Below the pieces are notes generated by a model. The model was not told the DNA's origin. It saw only the letters and a program-made list of their open reading frames with translations, and made no database searches. The position numbers were made by a program, and so were the translations under genes. DNA of 64,000 bases. It comes from Butyribacter intestini (lineage in GTDB: Bacteria; Bacillota; Clostridia; Lachnospirales; Lachnospiraceae). Shown here piece after piece: positions 1-11,433 of this stretch (position 1 is the stretch's first letter; the number at the start of each line of letters is the position of its first letter). Location: positions 1,291,156-1,355,155 of the forward strand of contig LLKB01000001.1 of assembly GCA_001414325.1 (NCBI GenBank). The letters run 5' to 3'.

Positions 1-1509
1 CGGCAGTTTTTCATTTGTTTTGTCTATTGGTTCAAGCATTATATCATATCGTCCGTAGCCACTCTCCCTGTTTGAGTTTATGATATAATTTTCTGTCTGG
101 TCTACCATAAGACCTAAGACAAAACCATGAAAAAATCTCTCAGGCTCCTCATCAGACGGAGTATTTCCTGTATCGAAATAGCTAATTGTTTTCAAAGTCA
201 CTTTATTCATGTATGCATTCATACTTTCTATATCTCCACTTATGAGTGCTCTTATAAACTCATTTGTTTCACGCTTTGCAGGACTAAACCATCTGAGTAT
301 CATTTTTCTAAACATAAATAATATTTCACGGTTTGTCAAAGCAAGTTCATATTCATTATCGCTTTCTCTTATCAGATTCAACTCTTCTGACGAAACAACT
401 TTCAAATAGCCGCTGGCAAGCATAAGACTCCACACAGCATCCTCTGAGTAGTCTAGCTCTGAAAATACTATCTGCTCATCTACAATAACATTTATTTTTT
501 CACCACTAATAAGATTTTCTATCATTGTTTTTATATATGGACTTCCTTTTTGAACAAGACTGTTTATTAATCCATTTGAACTTGAATCTGCCCAATAGGT
601 TTTTAAACTCTTAAATTTCAAAAAATTTATTATCGACCACGGATTATAAATATCTTTTTTATCTCCAAAAGTAAATCCGTCATACCATGTTTTCACAATA
701 TCCTTTTTGTCTGAAAGTCCCTGTTCATCAAGAGAATTAAACACTTCTTCTTCCGTAAAACCAAATGCTGTCTCATATTGGTTTGATGTGGTAGTAACTA
801 CTACAAGATTATTCAAATCTGAGAAAATACTCTCTTTTGACACTCTCGTAATTCCAGTCATTATCGCTCTTTCAAGATATGGATTTGTCTTAAAAGCTGC
901 ATTAAAAAGACTCCTTGTGAATGCTACAAGTTCTTCCCAGTACCCGTTTACATAAGCCTCCTGCATAGGTGTGTCGTACTCATCGAGTAATATAATCACA
1001 TTTTTTCCAAAATAACTACTCAGATACTTTGAAAGACTATTTAATGCAAACGATACATCTTTGTCTATAGGATTTTCCAAAAATGACCTGTATTTTGCTT
1101 TTTCTGTGTCACTCATACAATCCGACTCAAGTAAAAAGCGGTTATTCTCATATAATTCTGCAATTTTTTCATATATCTGATTTTTTGCAAGTTCAAATGT
1201 ATTTCCCTTAATTGAAGCAAAGCTTAAAAATATCACCGGATATGTTCCCTGCAATTTGCGATATTTTTCATCTTTCCATATTTCAAGACTCTCAAATAAA
1301 TCCCCTCTGTCCTTATATTTGTTCGAGAAAAAACATTCAAGCATACTCATATTTAATGTTTTTCCAAACCGGCGGGGGCGGGTTATAAGTGTAACTATAT
1401 CGTCATTGTCCCACCACTCTTTTATAAAATTTGTCTTATCTACATAAAAGTTATCTTTTTCCCGTATTGACTCAAAACTTTGATTTCCTATACTTATAAC
1501 CTTTGCCAT
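1..1509 (-). CDS. AAA-ATPase-like / PD-(D/E)XK nuclease superfamily protein (C-terminus cut by window edge)
   Basis: The frame is open from an ATG at 1509 to the window edge, 503 codons without a stop, so the C-terminus is missing. A strong ribosome binding site (GGAGGGG) sits 5-6 bases before the ATG. Near residue 30 is the arginine-rich Walker A variant TRPRRFGKTLNMSML, and near residue 175 a Walker B-like VIILLDEYDTP; together these are typical of the AAA-ATPase_like family (PF09820). The last visible residues contain GRYDIMLEP, the signature of the attached DUF1703 / PD-(D/E)XK nuclease domain (PF08011). Proteins of this kind are often multicopy in gut Clostridia and Bacteroidetes and their role is unknown. 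It lies downstream of spoIIP, where related genomes often have lepA, which suggests an insertion. Confidence 0.9.
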   Translation of the reverse strand, partial: MAKVISIGNQSFESIREKDNFYVDKTNFIKEWWDNDDIVTLITRPRRFGKTLNMSMLECFFSNKYKDRGDLFESLEIWKDEKYRKLQGTYPVIFLSFASIKGNTFELAKNQIYEKIAELYENNRFLLESDCMSDTEKAKYRSFLENPIDKDVSFALNSLSKYLSSYFGKNVIILLDEYDTPMQEAYVNGYWEELVAFTRSLFNAAFKTNPYLERAIMTGITRVSKESIFSDLNNLVVVTTTSNQYETAFGFTEEEVFNSLDEQGLSDKKDIVKTWYDGFTFGDKKDIYNPWSIINFLKFKSLKTYWADSSSNGLINSLVQKGSPYIKTMIENLISGEKINVIVDEQIVFSELDYSEDAVWSLMLASGYLKVVSSEELNLIRESDNEYELALTNREILFMFRKMILRWFSPAKRETNEFIRALISGDIESMNAYMNKVTLKTISYFDTGNTPSDEEPERFFHGFVLGLMVDQTENYIINSNRESGYGRYDIMLEPIDKTNEKLP

Positions 1510-1610
1510 ATGCACCCCTCCTGTTTATTTTTTGCAAACCAAGTACCCTATTCAGTAGCTTTATTTTAACATTGAAGCATTGTAATGTAAAGCTAATACC
1601 CCTCATCACC

Positions 1611-2900
1611 TTATCTGCCGCCAAGCACCTGACCTATCACTCCTGCAAGGTGCGGCATGGCATTTTTTGCCTCCTGTAATGTATTGTTTTCATTTCCAAG
1701 TTCTATAAGGAGCGACCTTTTTCTAAGATGCAGGTTATAGCGATAGCCTTTAAGATAGACCGGCTTTGCAAAATCAGTATAATTTTCCATGCACTTTAAT
1801 TTTAACTGTAAACTAAATGCAAGATTGTATTGAAGATTTGGATTATAAAGATACCCTATATTTCCACGGCGGTTTCTTGATAATCCGTTAAAAAGCATTA
1901 TCTGTGCTGTCCTCTTACCGTTTATCACGGTTGTTCTGTGCACCTTGTTTCCTACTCCGTCCCTGTGCAGATCTATCACCACTTGTACTGACGGATATTT
2001 TTGCAATGTCCTCTTTACCTGATTAGCCGCATTATTATAAGCCCTGTTTCTGTCTATCCTGCCATTTATTATGTCATATCTGGTTGTATCATGTATCACA
2101 TTGTAACCTTGTTTTTTCAGATAATATGTAAGTGTTGTACCGACTCCGACAATCGACTGGCTGACGACTCCGCTCTTGCTGTCACGAAATGCTTCTGAAC
2201 CTCCATGAGTATGAAATATAAGTATCTGCGGCTTTCTTCTGTTCTTTTTTATTCTAAGGTCTGCCGACAAGAGTTTTTTTACATTAAAAATCTCATTATC
2301 AATGGAAGTTGTCGAATCTGTTATATAAAAATTTTTTAAAAGATAATTCCTGTTAAGTCCTTTTTTCAGCGTATTTATTTTACTTATGTTTGCCTTTAAT
2401 GCAGCCCTGCTGTTATGACTTATCACTATATCCTTCTGCTTTATCTTTTCACTGTCACCTTTTAGTTTTTCCTCTTTCTTTGCCGCTTCATTTTCTTTTT
2501 TTGCAAGCTCTAAATCTTCATTTTCTTCCTGACAAGCCTGTCTATATAATTCTCCTGACATTCCGCTCCATGTATTTTTACGACTGTTTTTTCCCGCCCA
2601 TGTCATTGCCGTTTTTTCAGCATTTTTCTCACTAACACTCTGAAATCTGTTTCCATTTTCAACTATATATGTAACTCCCGAACTTGTTCCTGTTATAAAC
2701 TTAAGCCATATCGGAACCTCACTTCCGTTTTTTGCCATACTTATTGCCGTGGAATTTGAGTATCCAAAATCCACGAGTATATTTGCAGTCATTTTTTTTA
2801 ATTTATCCGCAATATTTAATTTCTCCAACCTGACTATAAAAAAACTTGACAGCCATATGATAACAACAGCAACAGCAACAAATTTCCTTGTATTTTTCAT
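1611..2900 (-). CDS. spoIIP: Stage II sporulation protein P
   Basis: SpoIIP is a membrane-anchored amidase/endopeptidase that works with SpoIID and SpoIIM to degrade septal peptidoglycan during engulfment. From the ATG at 2900 the protein has 429 residues: one N-terminal membrane segment (about residues 7-24), a lysine/glutamate-rich linker, and a C-terminal catalytic domain with ILIFHTHGGSEAF, VVIDLHRDG and SLLIELGNENNT, which carry the His/Glu zinc-ligand pattern of the family. An in-frame TTG at 2960 would add 20 residues, but no Shine-Dalgarno site precedes it, whereas AGGAC lies about 7 bases before the ATG. The gpr-spoIIP pair is conserved in Clostridia. Confidence 0.93.
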   Translation of the reverse strand: MKNTRKFVAVAVVIIWLSSFFIVRLEKLNIADKLKKMTANILVDFGYSNSTAISMAKNGSEVPIWLKFITGTSSGVTYIVENGNRFQSVSEKNAEKTAMTWAGKNSRKNTWSGMSGELYRQACQEENEDLELAKKENEAAKKEEKLKGDSEKIKQKDIVISHNSRAALKANISKINTLKKGLNRNYLLKNFYITDSTTSIDNEIFNVKKLLSADLRIKKNRRKPQILIFHTHGGSEAFRDSKSGVVSQSIVGVGTTLTYYLKKQGYNVIHDTTRYDIINGRIDRNRAYNNAANQVKRTLQKYPSVQVVIDLHRDGVGNKVHRTTVINGKRTAQIMLFNGLSRNRRGNIGYLYNPNLQYNLAFSLQLKLKCMENYTDFAKPVYLKGYRYNLHLRKRSLLIELGNENNTLQEAKNAMPHLAGVIGQVLGGR

Positions 2901-2977
2901 ATACCATGTCCTACTCTTTCCAACAGCAAATCCCCACTGCCGATGTGTCACAGCATCCAATTTTATATAATGTACCC

Positions 2978-3003
2978 CGAAATCTTCTGAATGAAGAATT
3001 TCG
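2978..3003 (-). other. Small hairpin upstream of spoIIP
   Basis: Inverted arms at 2978-2987 and 2993-3003 pair with one bulged base around a 5-base loop. The hairpin lies between gpr and spoIIP, upstream of the spoIIP start. There is no T-run after it, so it is not a clear terminator; it may be part of the spoIIP leader. Confidence 0.3.
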
Positions 3004-3138
3004 AGAGCACATTATGCCTTTACACAACAGCTATTGCCGTTATTACATATTTTAAATATTACTACTCACAGTTACGATGTAAAAGTAACTATATATCTTC
3101 TAAGAACAAAATATGCAGAAGATTTTATTTATATGATT

Positions 3139-4236
3139 TTATTTCTGCAAAGCCATATTTAGTCCGCCGGCTATTGCTTTTCCGATAAAAAATATCTGCT
3201 CGTCAATATCTTTAGGTGTCACAAACAGACCGCTGTATTTGTCATTTGACATTCCATTTAAAAATATGTCAGTTTCCTCCTGAGAAAATCCCTGCTTAAG
3301 AAGCGTCTCCTCTATACAGTCATATGCAACCGTAGCCATTGATACAACTGTCGGCACACCTATCGCAATCACCGGAATTCCCATGACATCCCCGTTTATC
3401 TCTTTTCGCCTATTTCCAACCCCCGCACCTGGTGATATTCCCGTATCCGTCACCTGAATTGTATGACACAGCCTTTCAGTATGTGTTGAGCAGAGTGAAT
3501 CTATAACTATAATGCAGTCAAAATCCCCTTTGCACACAATATTTCTTATTATGTCGCAAGTCTCCATTCCTGTCTGCGACAACACTCCCGGTGCTATGGC
3601 ACATATTTTTTCAGGGACTATATCTATATACTCCACAACTTTATTACCGAGCATATCAGGCGTCGCATATCTGTTGCCAAGCCCCGCTATCATTATTCTT
3701 TTATCTGCTTTATCTCTGCTTACTGTTATATTATCTATTTTTATTTCACTATTCTTTCCATATATTCTTTTTTTATTTGATTTATCACACTCTTCATTTT
3801 CTCCTGTTTTACCTTTCTTTATCCTATCATTATCTTCATCTTCTTTATTTTTCTTCTGATTTTCCCAATCTTCGTTTTTTTTATTCTTCTTTATATTTAT
3901 ACTCTCATCACCTTCACCCAATACACTCCCTGCCACTTTTCTGTTCTTACTTACTTTTTCAACAATAATGCTTTCCACAATCCCTGCCAAAACTTTTTCA
4001 ATTCCTGTCTCGTCACTTTTTTCCCACTCTCTATCTGAAAATTCAAGAGTAATATATTTTCCTACCGGCTTTCCCATCGCTTTCATGCCATGTTCATCCT
4101 TAATTTCAACCTCCGTCATAGAAATTCCTGAAATGCCGGTATCTCTCTTTATTATCTTAACTCCTGAAATCTCTACATTATCATCCGGAAAACTCTCCCT
4201 GACTTCAAGAGCCAAATCTGTCACTCTGCTAAGCAT
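3139..4236 (-). CDS. gpr: Germination protease GPR (spore protease)
   Basis: GPR is the tetrameric forespore protease that degrades small acid-soluble spore proteins at germination; it is made as a zymogen with a short N-terminal propeptide. Family landmarks are VTDLALEVRE at the N-terminus, KAMGKPVGKYITLEF near residue 52, GLGNRYATPD near 185, TDTGISPGAGVGN and GIPVIAIGVPTVV. The ATG at 4236 is chosen because GGGAGGAAATT precedes it directly; an upstream in-frame ATG at 4290 lacks such a site. The protein has 365 residues. It is odd in carrying about 70 residues (roughly 97-168) of nearly pure Lys/Glu/Asp/Asn sequence between the N-terminal part and the GLGN core, where family members normally run on directly. 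Confidence 0.95.
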   Translation of the reverse strand: MLSRVTDLALEVRESFPDDNVEISGVKIIKRDTGISGISMTEVEIKDEHGMKAMGKPVGKYITLEFSDREWEKSDETGIEKVLAGIVESIIVEKVSKNRKVAGSVLGEGDESINIKKNKKNEDWENQKKNKEDEDNDRIKKGKTGENEECDKSNKKRIYGKNSEIKIDNITVSRDKADKRIMIAGLGNRYATPDMLGNKVVEYIDIVPEKICAIAPGVLSQTGMETCDIIRNIVCKGDFDCIIVIDSLCSTHTERLCHTIQVTDTGISPGAGVGNRRKEINGDVMGIPVIAIGVPTVVSMATVAYDCIEETLLKQGFSQEETDIFLNGMSNDKYSGLFVTPKDIDEQIFFIGKAIAGGLNMALQK

Positions 4237-4422
4237 AATTTCCTCCCAAATATAAGCTGTGTTAATTGCGAAGATAACGATGTTTTTCAATCACACGATT
4301 ACTCATAAAAATAAATTTTTCCATTAATATATCTAAAATAACCACACCTTTTAACTTCTCCAAAAAAAATATAAATATACAATTACAAGTACAAACAAAT
4401 TTTCCACCACACCAAACTCACA

Positions 4423-4568
4423 GCCGAAGCAAAAGATTATCATACTGACCGAAGGGCGTTGAAACCGTGTCGGTACTTGGCAGATGTATTTTATCTGCCT
4501 ATGTACTGCTACACGCTTCTCCGAGTGAAAGCGTCCCTGAGCGTAGCATGATAATCCTTTGCTTCGGC
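4423..4568. repeat. Intergenic palindromic repeat with four-way-junction fold
   Basis: The ends are 21-base inverted arms (4423-4443 and 4548-4568) that match at 20 of 21 positions. Between them are three further self-complementary arms: CCGA (4449-4452) with TCGG (4470-4473); GTAC..GGCAGAT (from 4473) with ATCTGCC..GTAC (to 4506), with a 7-base loop; and GCTACACGCTT (4508-4518) with AAGCGT..GTAGC (to 4547). The result is an outer stem and three arms, a cloverleaf-like shape. It lies between gpr and rpsT, just upstream of the rpsT promoter. A 76-codon open frame on the minus strand across it is best seen as a by-product of the repeat. Confidence 0.75.
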
Positions 4569-4610
4569 GTCCGTTCGCCAAAAAAATTATAAAAAACTCT
4601 CAAAAACCAC

Positions 4611-4639
4611 TTGACAAACACCTTAAAAATCACTATGAT
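4611..4639 (+). promoter_or_regulatory. Sigma-A promoter of rpsT
   Basis: TTGACA at 4611-4616 and TATGAT at 4634-4639 are separated by exactly 17 bases, followed by an A-rich start region. This is a near-consensus housekeeping promoter about 75 bases before the rpsT ATG. Confidence 0.85.
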
Positions 4640-4656
4640 AAATGAGTATGTTTACT

Positions 4657-4680
4657 TCAAAGCGACCGTGTCCGGTTTGA
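4657..4680 (+). promoter_or_regulatory. Hairpin in the rpsT leader
   Basis: The 5' leader holds TCAA (4657-4660) pairing with TTGA (4677-4680) and, above a 4-base bulge, ACCG (4665-4668) pairing with CGGT (4673-4676) around a TGTC loop. Many ribosomal protein mRNAs are autoregulated by such leader structures; that role here is inference. Confidence 0.4.
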
Positions 4681-4716
4681 TGAAACAAAAGATTTCACAA
4701 TTGGGAGGTGTAAGGA

Positions 4717-4980
4717 ATGGCTAACATTAAATCAGCAAAGAAAAGAATTTTAGTTGATCGCAGAAATGCAGAGAGAAATAAAGCAATCAAGTCTAAAGTT
4801 AAGACAGCTATCAAAAGTGTTGATGCTGCTATCTCAGCAGGAGACAAGGACGCTGCTTCTAAGGCTTTAACAACAGCAATCTCTGAAATCAATAGAGCTG
4901 CAAGCAAAGGTGTTTTCCACAAGAAAACAGCTTCAAGAAAGATTTCTCGTATTACAGTTGCTGTAAATAAAATCGCGTAA
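4717..4980 (+). CDS. rpsT: 30S ribosomal protein S20
   Basis: S20 binds 16S rRNA early in 30S subunit assembly. The 87-residue lysine/arginine/alanine-rich protein starts MANIKSAKKRI and contains the family pattern KSKVKTAIK and KGVFHKKTASRKISR. The length is normal. The ATG follows a strong GGGAGGTG site. The gene stands alone, with its own promoter and terminator, and is divergent from gpr as in other Clostridia. Confidence 0.98.
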   Translation: MANIKSAKKRILVDRRNAERNKAIKSKVKTAIKSVDAAISAGDKDAASKALTTAISEINRAASKGVFHKKTASRKISRITVAVNKIA

Positions 4981-4994
4981 TCTATTTAAAATTT

Positions 4995-5028
4995 AAAGAG
5001 TTGCCAATGGTGTGGGCAACTCTTTTTT
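4995..5028 (+). terminator. Intrinsic terminator of rpsT
   Basis: AAAGAGTTGCC pairs with GGCAACTC around a short loop and is followed by TTTTTT, 15 bases after the rpsT stop codon. Confidence 0.9.
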
Positions 5029-5053
5029 GATATATAGGAAAATACTCTTAATG

Positions 5054-5104
5054 CAGCGTGAAGCCAACGAGAATTGTAAAGCAATTCTTGGTTGCAAAAC
5101 GCTG
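5054..5104 (+). other. Nested hairpin upstream of comEB
   Basis: CAGCGT (5054-5059) pairs with ACGCTG (5099-5104). Inside, a stem of about 12 bp (5065-5076 with 5082-5094, one mismatch or bulge) closes a 5-base loop. It lies between the rpsT terminator and the comEB ribosome binding site and has no T-run, so it is either part of a leader RNA or a small palindromic repeat. Confidence 0.45.
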
Positions 5105-5144
5105 GTTTTGACCTTTTTATAATATAAAATACAGGAGACAAACG

Positions 5145-5627
5145 ATGAAAAAAGAAAATTATTTAAAATGGGATGAATATTTTATGGGCATTGCTCTCCT
5201 CTCTGCTGAAAGGAGTAAGGATCCACATACAAGCGTGGGTGCCTGTATTGTCAGTGAAGATAATAAAATCTTATCCGTCGGCTATAACGGGATGCCTATG
5301 GGCTGTTCTGACGATGAATATCCGTGGGAACGCACTTCTGACAATGAACTTGATGCCAAATATCTTTATGTCTGCCATGCCGAGCTTAATGCATTATTAA
5401 ACTATACCGGTACAAACTTAAAAAATGCCACGATTTACACTACACTCTTTCCGTGTAATGAATGTACGAAAGCTCTCATTCAGTCAGGTATAAAGGAAGT
5501 TATATATATGTCAGACAAATATTCTGATACTCCTTCCGTTATCGCAGCAAAAAGGATGATGAACTCAGCAGGAGTAAAATTTACCCCATATAAACCAATA
5601 AACCGAAATATAGAATTACAGCTTTAA
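5145..5627 (+). CDS. comEB: dCMP deaminase (cytidine/deoxycytidylate deaminase family)
   Basis: The enzyme deaminates dCMP to dUMP, feeding thymidylate synthesis. The 160-residue protein shows the zinc-dependent deaminase signature: CHAELNAL near residue 77 (zinc-binding His and catalytic Glu) and FPCNECTKA near residue 103 (two zinc-binding Cys). DPHTSVGACIV and VGYNGMPMGC are typical of the dCMP deaminase branch. AGGAGA lies upstream of the ATG. Single gene, convergent with the amidase gene and separated from it by a shared terminator. Confidence 0.93.
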   Translation: MKKENYLKWDEYFMGIALLSAERSKDPHTSVGACIVSEDNKILSVGYNGMPMGCSDDEYPWERTSDNELDAKYLYVCHAELNALLNYTGTNLKNATIYTTLFPCNECTKALIQSGIKEVIYMSDKYSDTPSVIAAKRMMNSAGVKFTPYKPINRNIELQL

Positions 5628-5634
5628 ACCTAAA

Positions 5635-5666
5635 AAGGGAAATACCTCATAAACGGTATTTCCCTT
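5635..5666. terminator. Bidirectional terminator between comEB and the amidase gene
   Basis: AAGGGAAATACC and GGTATTTCCCTT form a perfect 12-bp stem with an 8-base loop between the two converging genes, flanked by A and T runs. Confidence 0.85.
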
Positions 5667-5696
5667 ATATTTATATTTGTTTTTATCTATACTTTC

Positions 5697-6395
5697 TTAC
5701 CGAGGCTTTCCTTTGTATCTCATTATGTAAGACCAAATATCATTTTTTAAATCTCTCCATTTAGTCTTATGCTTGACATAATAGAGTGGGCAAAGCTTAC
5801 CAGTCACATCATAATGTCTTATCACATCACTTTTACTGACATCGTACCGCGTACAAAGCCATCCTGTAAGTTTTATCAATGACTTATAAGTTTCCTCGGA
5901 GAACTTACCGGTTTTGTCCGGATGGCAGCACTCAATCGATATAGTATCAGAGTTTCTATTATTTGAAGCATAAGAAATTTCATTTAAAGGAATACATTGT
6001 ATAATCTGTCCATGAAGACCGATAATAAAATGACTGCTCACTTTGTTTTTGCTGCTGTCTTCCTCATTTTTCCTGCTCTCAAAATAATTTCTGTTTGCCA
6101 TCGCATCAGTTCCCGGATTTGCTGTATAGTGAATAACAATACCTCTCACTCTTCTTAAAGCAATTCCGGGTCTTGAATTTATATTTTCCGTAAGTAATCT
6201 CACATTTATCTTTGGTCTTGGTACTTTTATACTACTCAAGTTGATTTTTGATACATCAGAGTTTCTCACTTTTAAAAACTCTGATTTGACAGCCAATATG
6301 CCACCCACAACTAAAACAGATATAACCGTTGCCAAAACCGAAACACACAATACTTTCATTCTACGACGCCGCTTCGCTTTTGAAAGTCTTTTCAT
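5697..6395 (-). CDS. N-acetylmuramoyl-L-alanine amidase (Amidase_2 / PGRP fold), membrane anchored
   Basis: This probably cleaves the amide bond between muramic acid and the stem peptide in peptidoglycan. The 232-residue protein has a basic N-terminus followed by a membrane segment or uncleaved signal (about residues 14-36) and then an Amidase_2 domain. IVIHYTANPGT carries the first zinc-binding His; VIRHYDVTGKLCP carries the second His and the Cys ligand; SSHFIIGLHGQIIQCIP is the usual central strand region. The gene follows guaB by 5 bases, so the two may be cotranscribed. The substrate cannot be told from the sequence. Confidence 0.88.
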   Translation of the reverse strand: MKRLSKAKRRRRMKVLCVSVLATVISVLVVGGILAVKSEFLKVRNSDVSKINLSSIKVPRPKINVRLLTENINSRPGIALRRVRGIVIHYTANPGTDAMANRNYFESRKNEEDSSKNKVSSHFIIGLHGQIIQCIPLNEISYASNNRNSDTISIECCHPDKTGKFSEETYKSLIKLTGWLCTRYDVSKSDVIRHYDVTGKLCPLYYVKHKTKWRDLKNDIWSYIMRYKGKPR

Positions 6396-6400
6396 ATTTC

Positions 6401-7931
<1,531 letters not shown>

Positions 7932-7943
7932 CACTGATTTTAC

Positions 7944-8444
7944 CTATGCCTCCTGTACCTTACTTCTTCCCTTAAGTTTCATAAGCTCAAGCATTTTTTC
8001 ATCAGGAGTAAATCTTATCCTCTCTTTTCCTTTGTCCCCAAGTACAACTGCGATATAATGCTTGTCACCGGACATTCTTGAAGAATAATCCTCCATCGGA
8101 AGATTTCTTGAATTGTATAAAACCGGTGCATCTTCCGGTGCAATAAGTTCTATTTTCTCCATATCAATTCTCTTTTTATGTTTTCTTCTCTCACCGTTGA
8201 TTATAAAATCAAAGTCTATCTGACCATCGACAAAAACATATTCATATGCAACATTTTTCTTTGGCAGAAAATAAATTATCATGGCATCAACAATAAAAAC
8301 AAATATCAGAAGATATAAGCTTTTTAAAACCATAAGATCAAACACTACCAAAAAAAGACATAAGAAAATCAGCCCAAACCTTAATGCCGTTCTTTTCGGT
8401 GACGGCTTAGCTTTTAAATAAGTTTCTGAATATAATTCTTCCAT
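7944..8444 (-). CDS. Small membrane protein of unknown function (possibly DUF6106)
   Basis: The 166-residue protein has two adjacent membrane segments (about residues 22-60: RFGLIFLCLFLVVFDLMVL and LYLLIFVFIVDAMIIYFL), followed by a soluble domain of about 105 residues rich in beta-type alternation. From memory it resembles DUF6106, a small family of Lachnospiraceae, but I cannot confirm that. It is preceded by AGAGGAAAT and follows the acyltransferase gene by 21 bases, so these two are likely one transcript. No catalytic motif is visible. Confidence 0.75.
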   Translation of the reverse strand: MEELYSETYLKAKPSPKRTALRFGLIFLCLFLVVFDLMVLKSLYLLIFVFIVDAMIIYFLPKKNVAYEYVFVDGQIDFDFIINGERRKHKKRIDMEKIELIAPEDAPVLYNSRNLPMEDYSSRMSGDKHYIAVVLGDKGKERIRFTPDEKMLELMKLKGRSKVQEA

Positions 8445-8465
8445 ATTTTATATTTCCTCTCTTTA

Positions 8466-9551
8466 TCATGAAACTATCTGACTCTTCTTCTTTCCAAGTA
8501 AGAACCAGAATTTTGAATTTATTATCAATATCAGACTATACTCTATCATCATAAGAATAGCCAGTATGATAATACATTGACCGACATATTTGTGATTTCC
8601 TACATCAGGAAGAAAAGTAACCTTTTCCCATCCAAAATACGCTACCGAACGCAGTCCGAAAACAGTATGCGTACACATGACGGCAAGCGAATTTTTTCCC
8701 CAGAAATCAAGACCTGACAAACTGATTCTTTTTGACAGGAAATCAAGTATCATTATGACACCAAGAGACCCAACAATGCCACAGATATAAAACAATGCAG
8801 GTTTGTCTCCCTCCTCAAGCATATGGATATCTATATGTGAATTCATCTGTGACAATATTATATTTACAACAGAAAATGTAATACCAGCCACCAATTTTAA
8901 GCCGTCACTTTTTATCTTGCGATAGTATTTATATATAACATATCCTACCCCGATAAACCATGCCGCCATAAATCCCTTTCCGATGGCACCAAGCAGAGTC
9001 GAAATATTGTCTATGCTTGTCTGTGTAAGCTTTCCGTCTGCACGAAGCACAAAACTGTCAATAATATTGTTTGTCGCTGTTATCGCATACAGACCTGCAA
9101 CTGAATACAAAAGCTTTATTGCAATGTGGCTTCTTATTAAAAAGAAGAATATAATCTCTCCGAAAAAAATAGTCGGCAAAAACCACATTGAATTTATACC
9201 TGCTAAAAATACACTGTCCCACAAATATTCCCAAAATACTTTTGTAATCTTTTTTATTGGCTTTTCCTTCACATAAATACAACCAACTTTGAACATAATA
9301 CCAAGAATACTAAAGGTTACATAAGGTATGGCAAGACTTGTGAGTGTTTTTTTCATGAACACACCAAAACTTCTCTTTTTGACAGATCCCGTGTAACTCA
9401 TCAGAAAGCCGGACATAATATAAAAAATAACTACCTTAAATGATGACATCCATAAATCAACAGGATTATCATACTTAGTGATGTGTCCTAACATTATCAG
9501 CAACATTCCCAACCCTTTAGCCGCATCAACATAACCAATTCTTTCTTTCAT
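8466..9551 (-). CDS. Acyltransferase 3 family integral membrane protein
   Basis: The 361-residue polytopic protein has the Acyl_transf_3 layout: an N-terminal YVDAAKGLGMLLIMLGH segment carrying the conserved membrane-edge His, followed by about nine more hydrophobic segments. Relatives O-acetylate cell-surface polysaccharides or peptidoglycan; the acceptor is unknown here. The ATG at 9551 is preferred over an in-frame TTG at 9557 because AGGATGG lies 9 bases before it. It is first in a short cluster with the small membrane protein at 7944-8444. Confidence 0.87.
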   Translation of the reverse strand: MKERIGYVDAAKGLGMLLIMLGHITKYDNPVDLWMSSFKVVIFYIMSGFLMSYTGSVKKRSFGVFMKKTLTSLAIPYVTFSILGIMFKVGCIYVKEKPIKKITKVFWEYLWDSVFLAGINSMWFLPTIFFGEIIFFFLIRSHIAIKLLYSVAGLYAITATNNIIDSFVLRADGKLTQTSIDNISTLLGAIGKGFMAAWFIGVGYVIYKYYRKIKSDGLKLVAGITFSVVNIILSQMNSHIDIHMLEEGDKPALFYICGIVGSLGVIMILDFLSKRISLSGLDFWGKNSLAVMCTHTVFGLRSVAYFGWEKVTFLPDVGNHKYVGQCIIILAILMMIEYSLILIINSKFWFLLGKKKSQIVS

Positions 9552-9724
9552 TGTCAAAATCCATCCTAAAATATATATTTATTTGTGCAAAGTTTATTAT
9601 AATGCATACACTTTTTATTTTCAAGACAGAGTTTTCGTTTTCATCATCCACATACACGATTAAAACCAACTATCACAGCATAAAAGTAACCTAAATTTCC
9701 AGGATTTCATCTGACTAAAAATCA

Positions 9725-9754
9725 ACAGAGGGCTTCATATCTGAAACCCTCTGT
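9725..9754 (-). terminator. Terminator of groESL
   Basis: ACAGAGGG and CCCTCTGT form an 8-bp stem extended by GAA/TTC inside. It lies about 30 bases after the groL stop and is followed by a T-rich stretch on the minus strand. Confidence 0.75.
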
Positions 9755-9786
9755 CTTAAATTTAATAATATGGTCTGTATTATTTA

Positions 9787-11433
<1,647 letters not shown>

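Noticed and set aside
2991-3188. A 65-codon plus-strand open frame between spoIIP and gpr
   Set aside because: It overlaps the 3' end of gpr on the other strand, has no ribosome binding site and no family likeness.
4351-4581. A 76-codon open frame on the minus strand between gpr and rpsT
   Set aside because: It runs across the four-way-junction repeat, has no convincing ribosome binding site and encodes the two arms of the palindrome; it is read as a by-product of the repeat.
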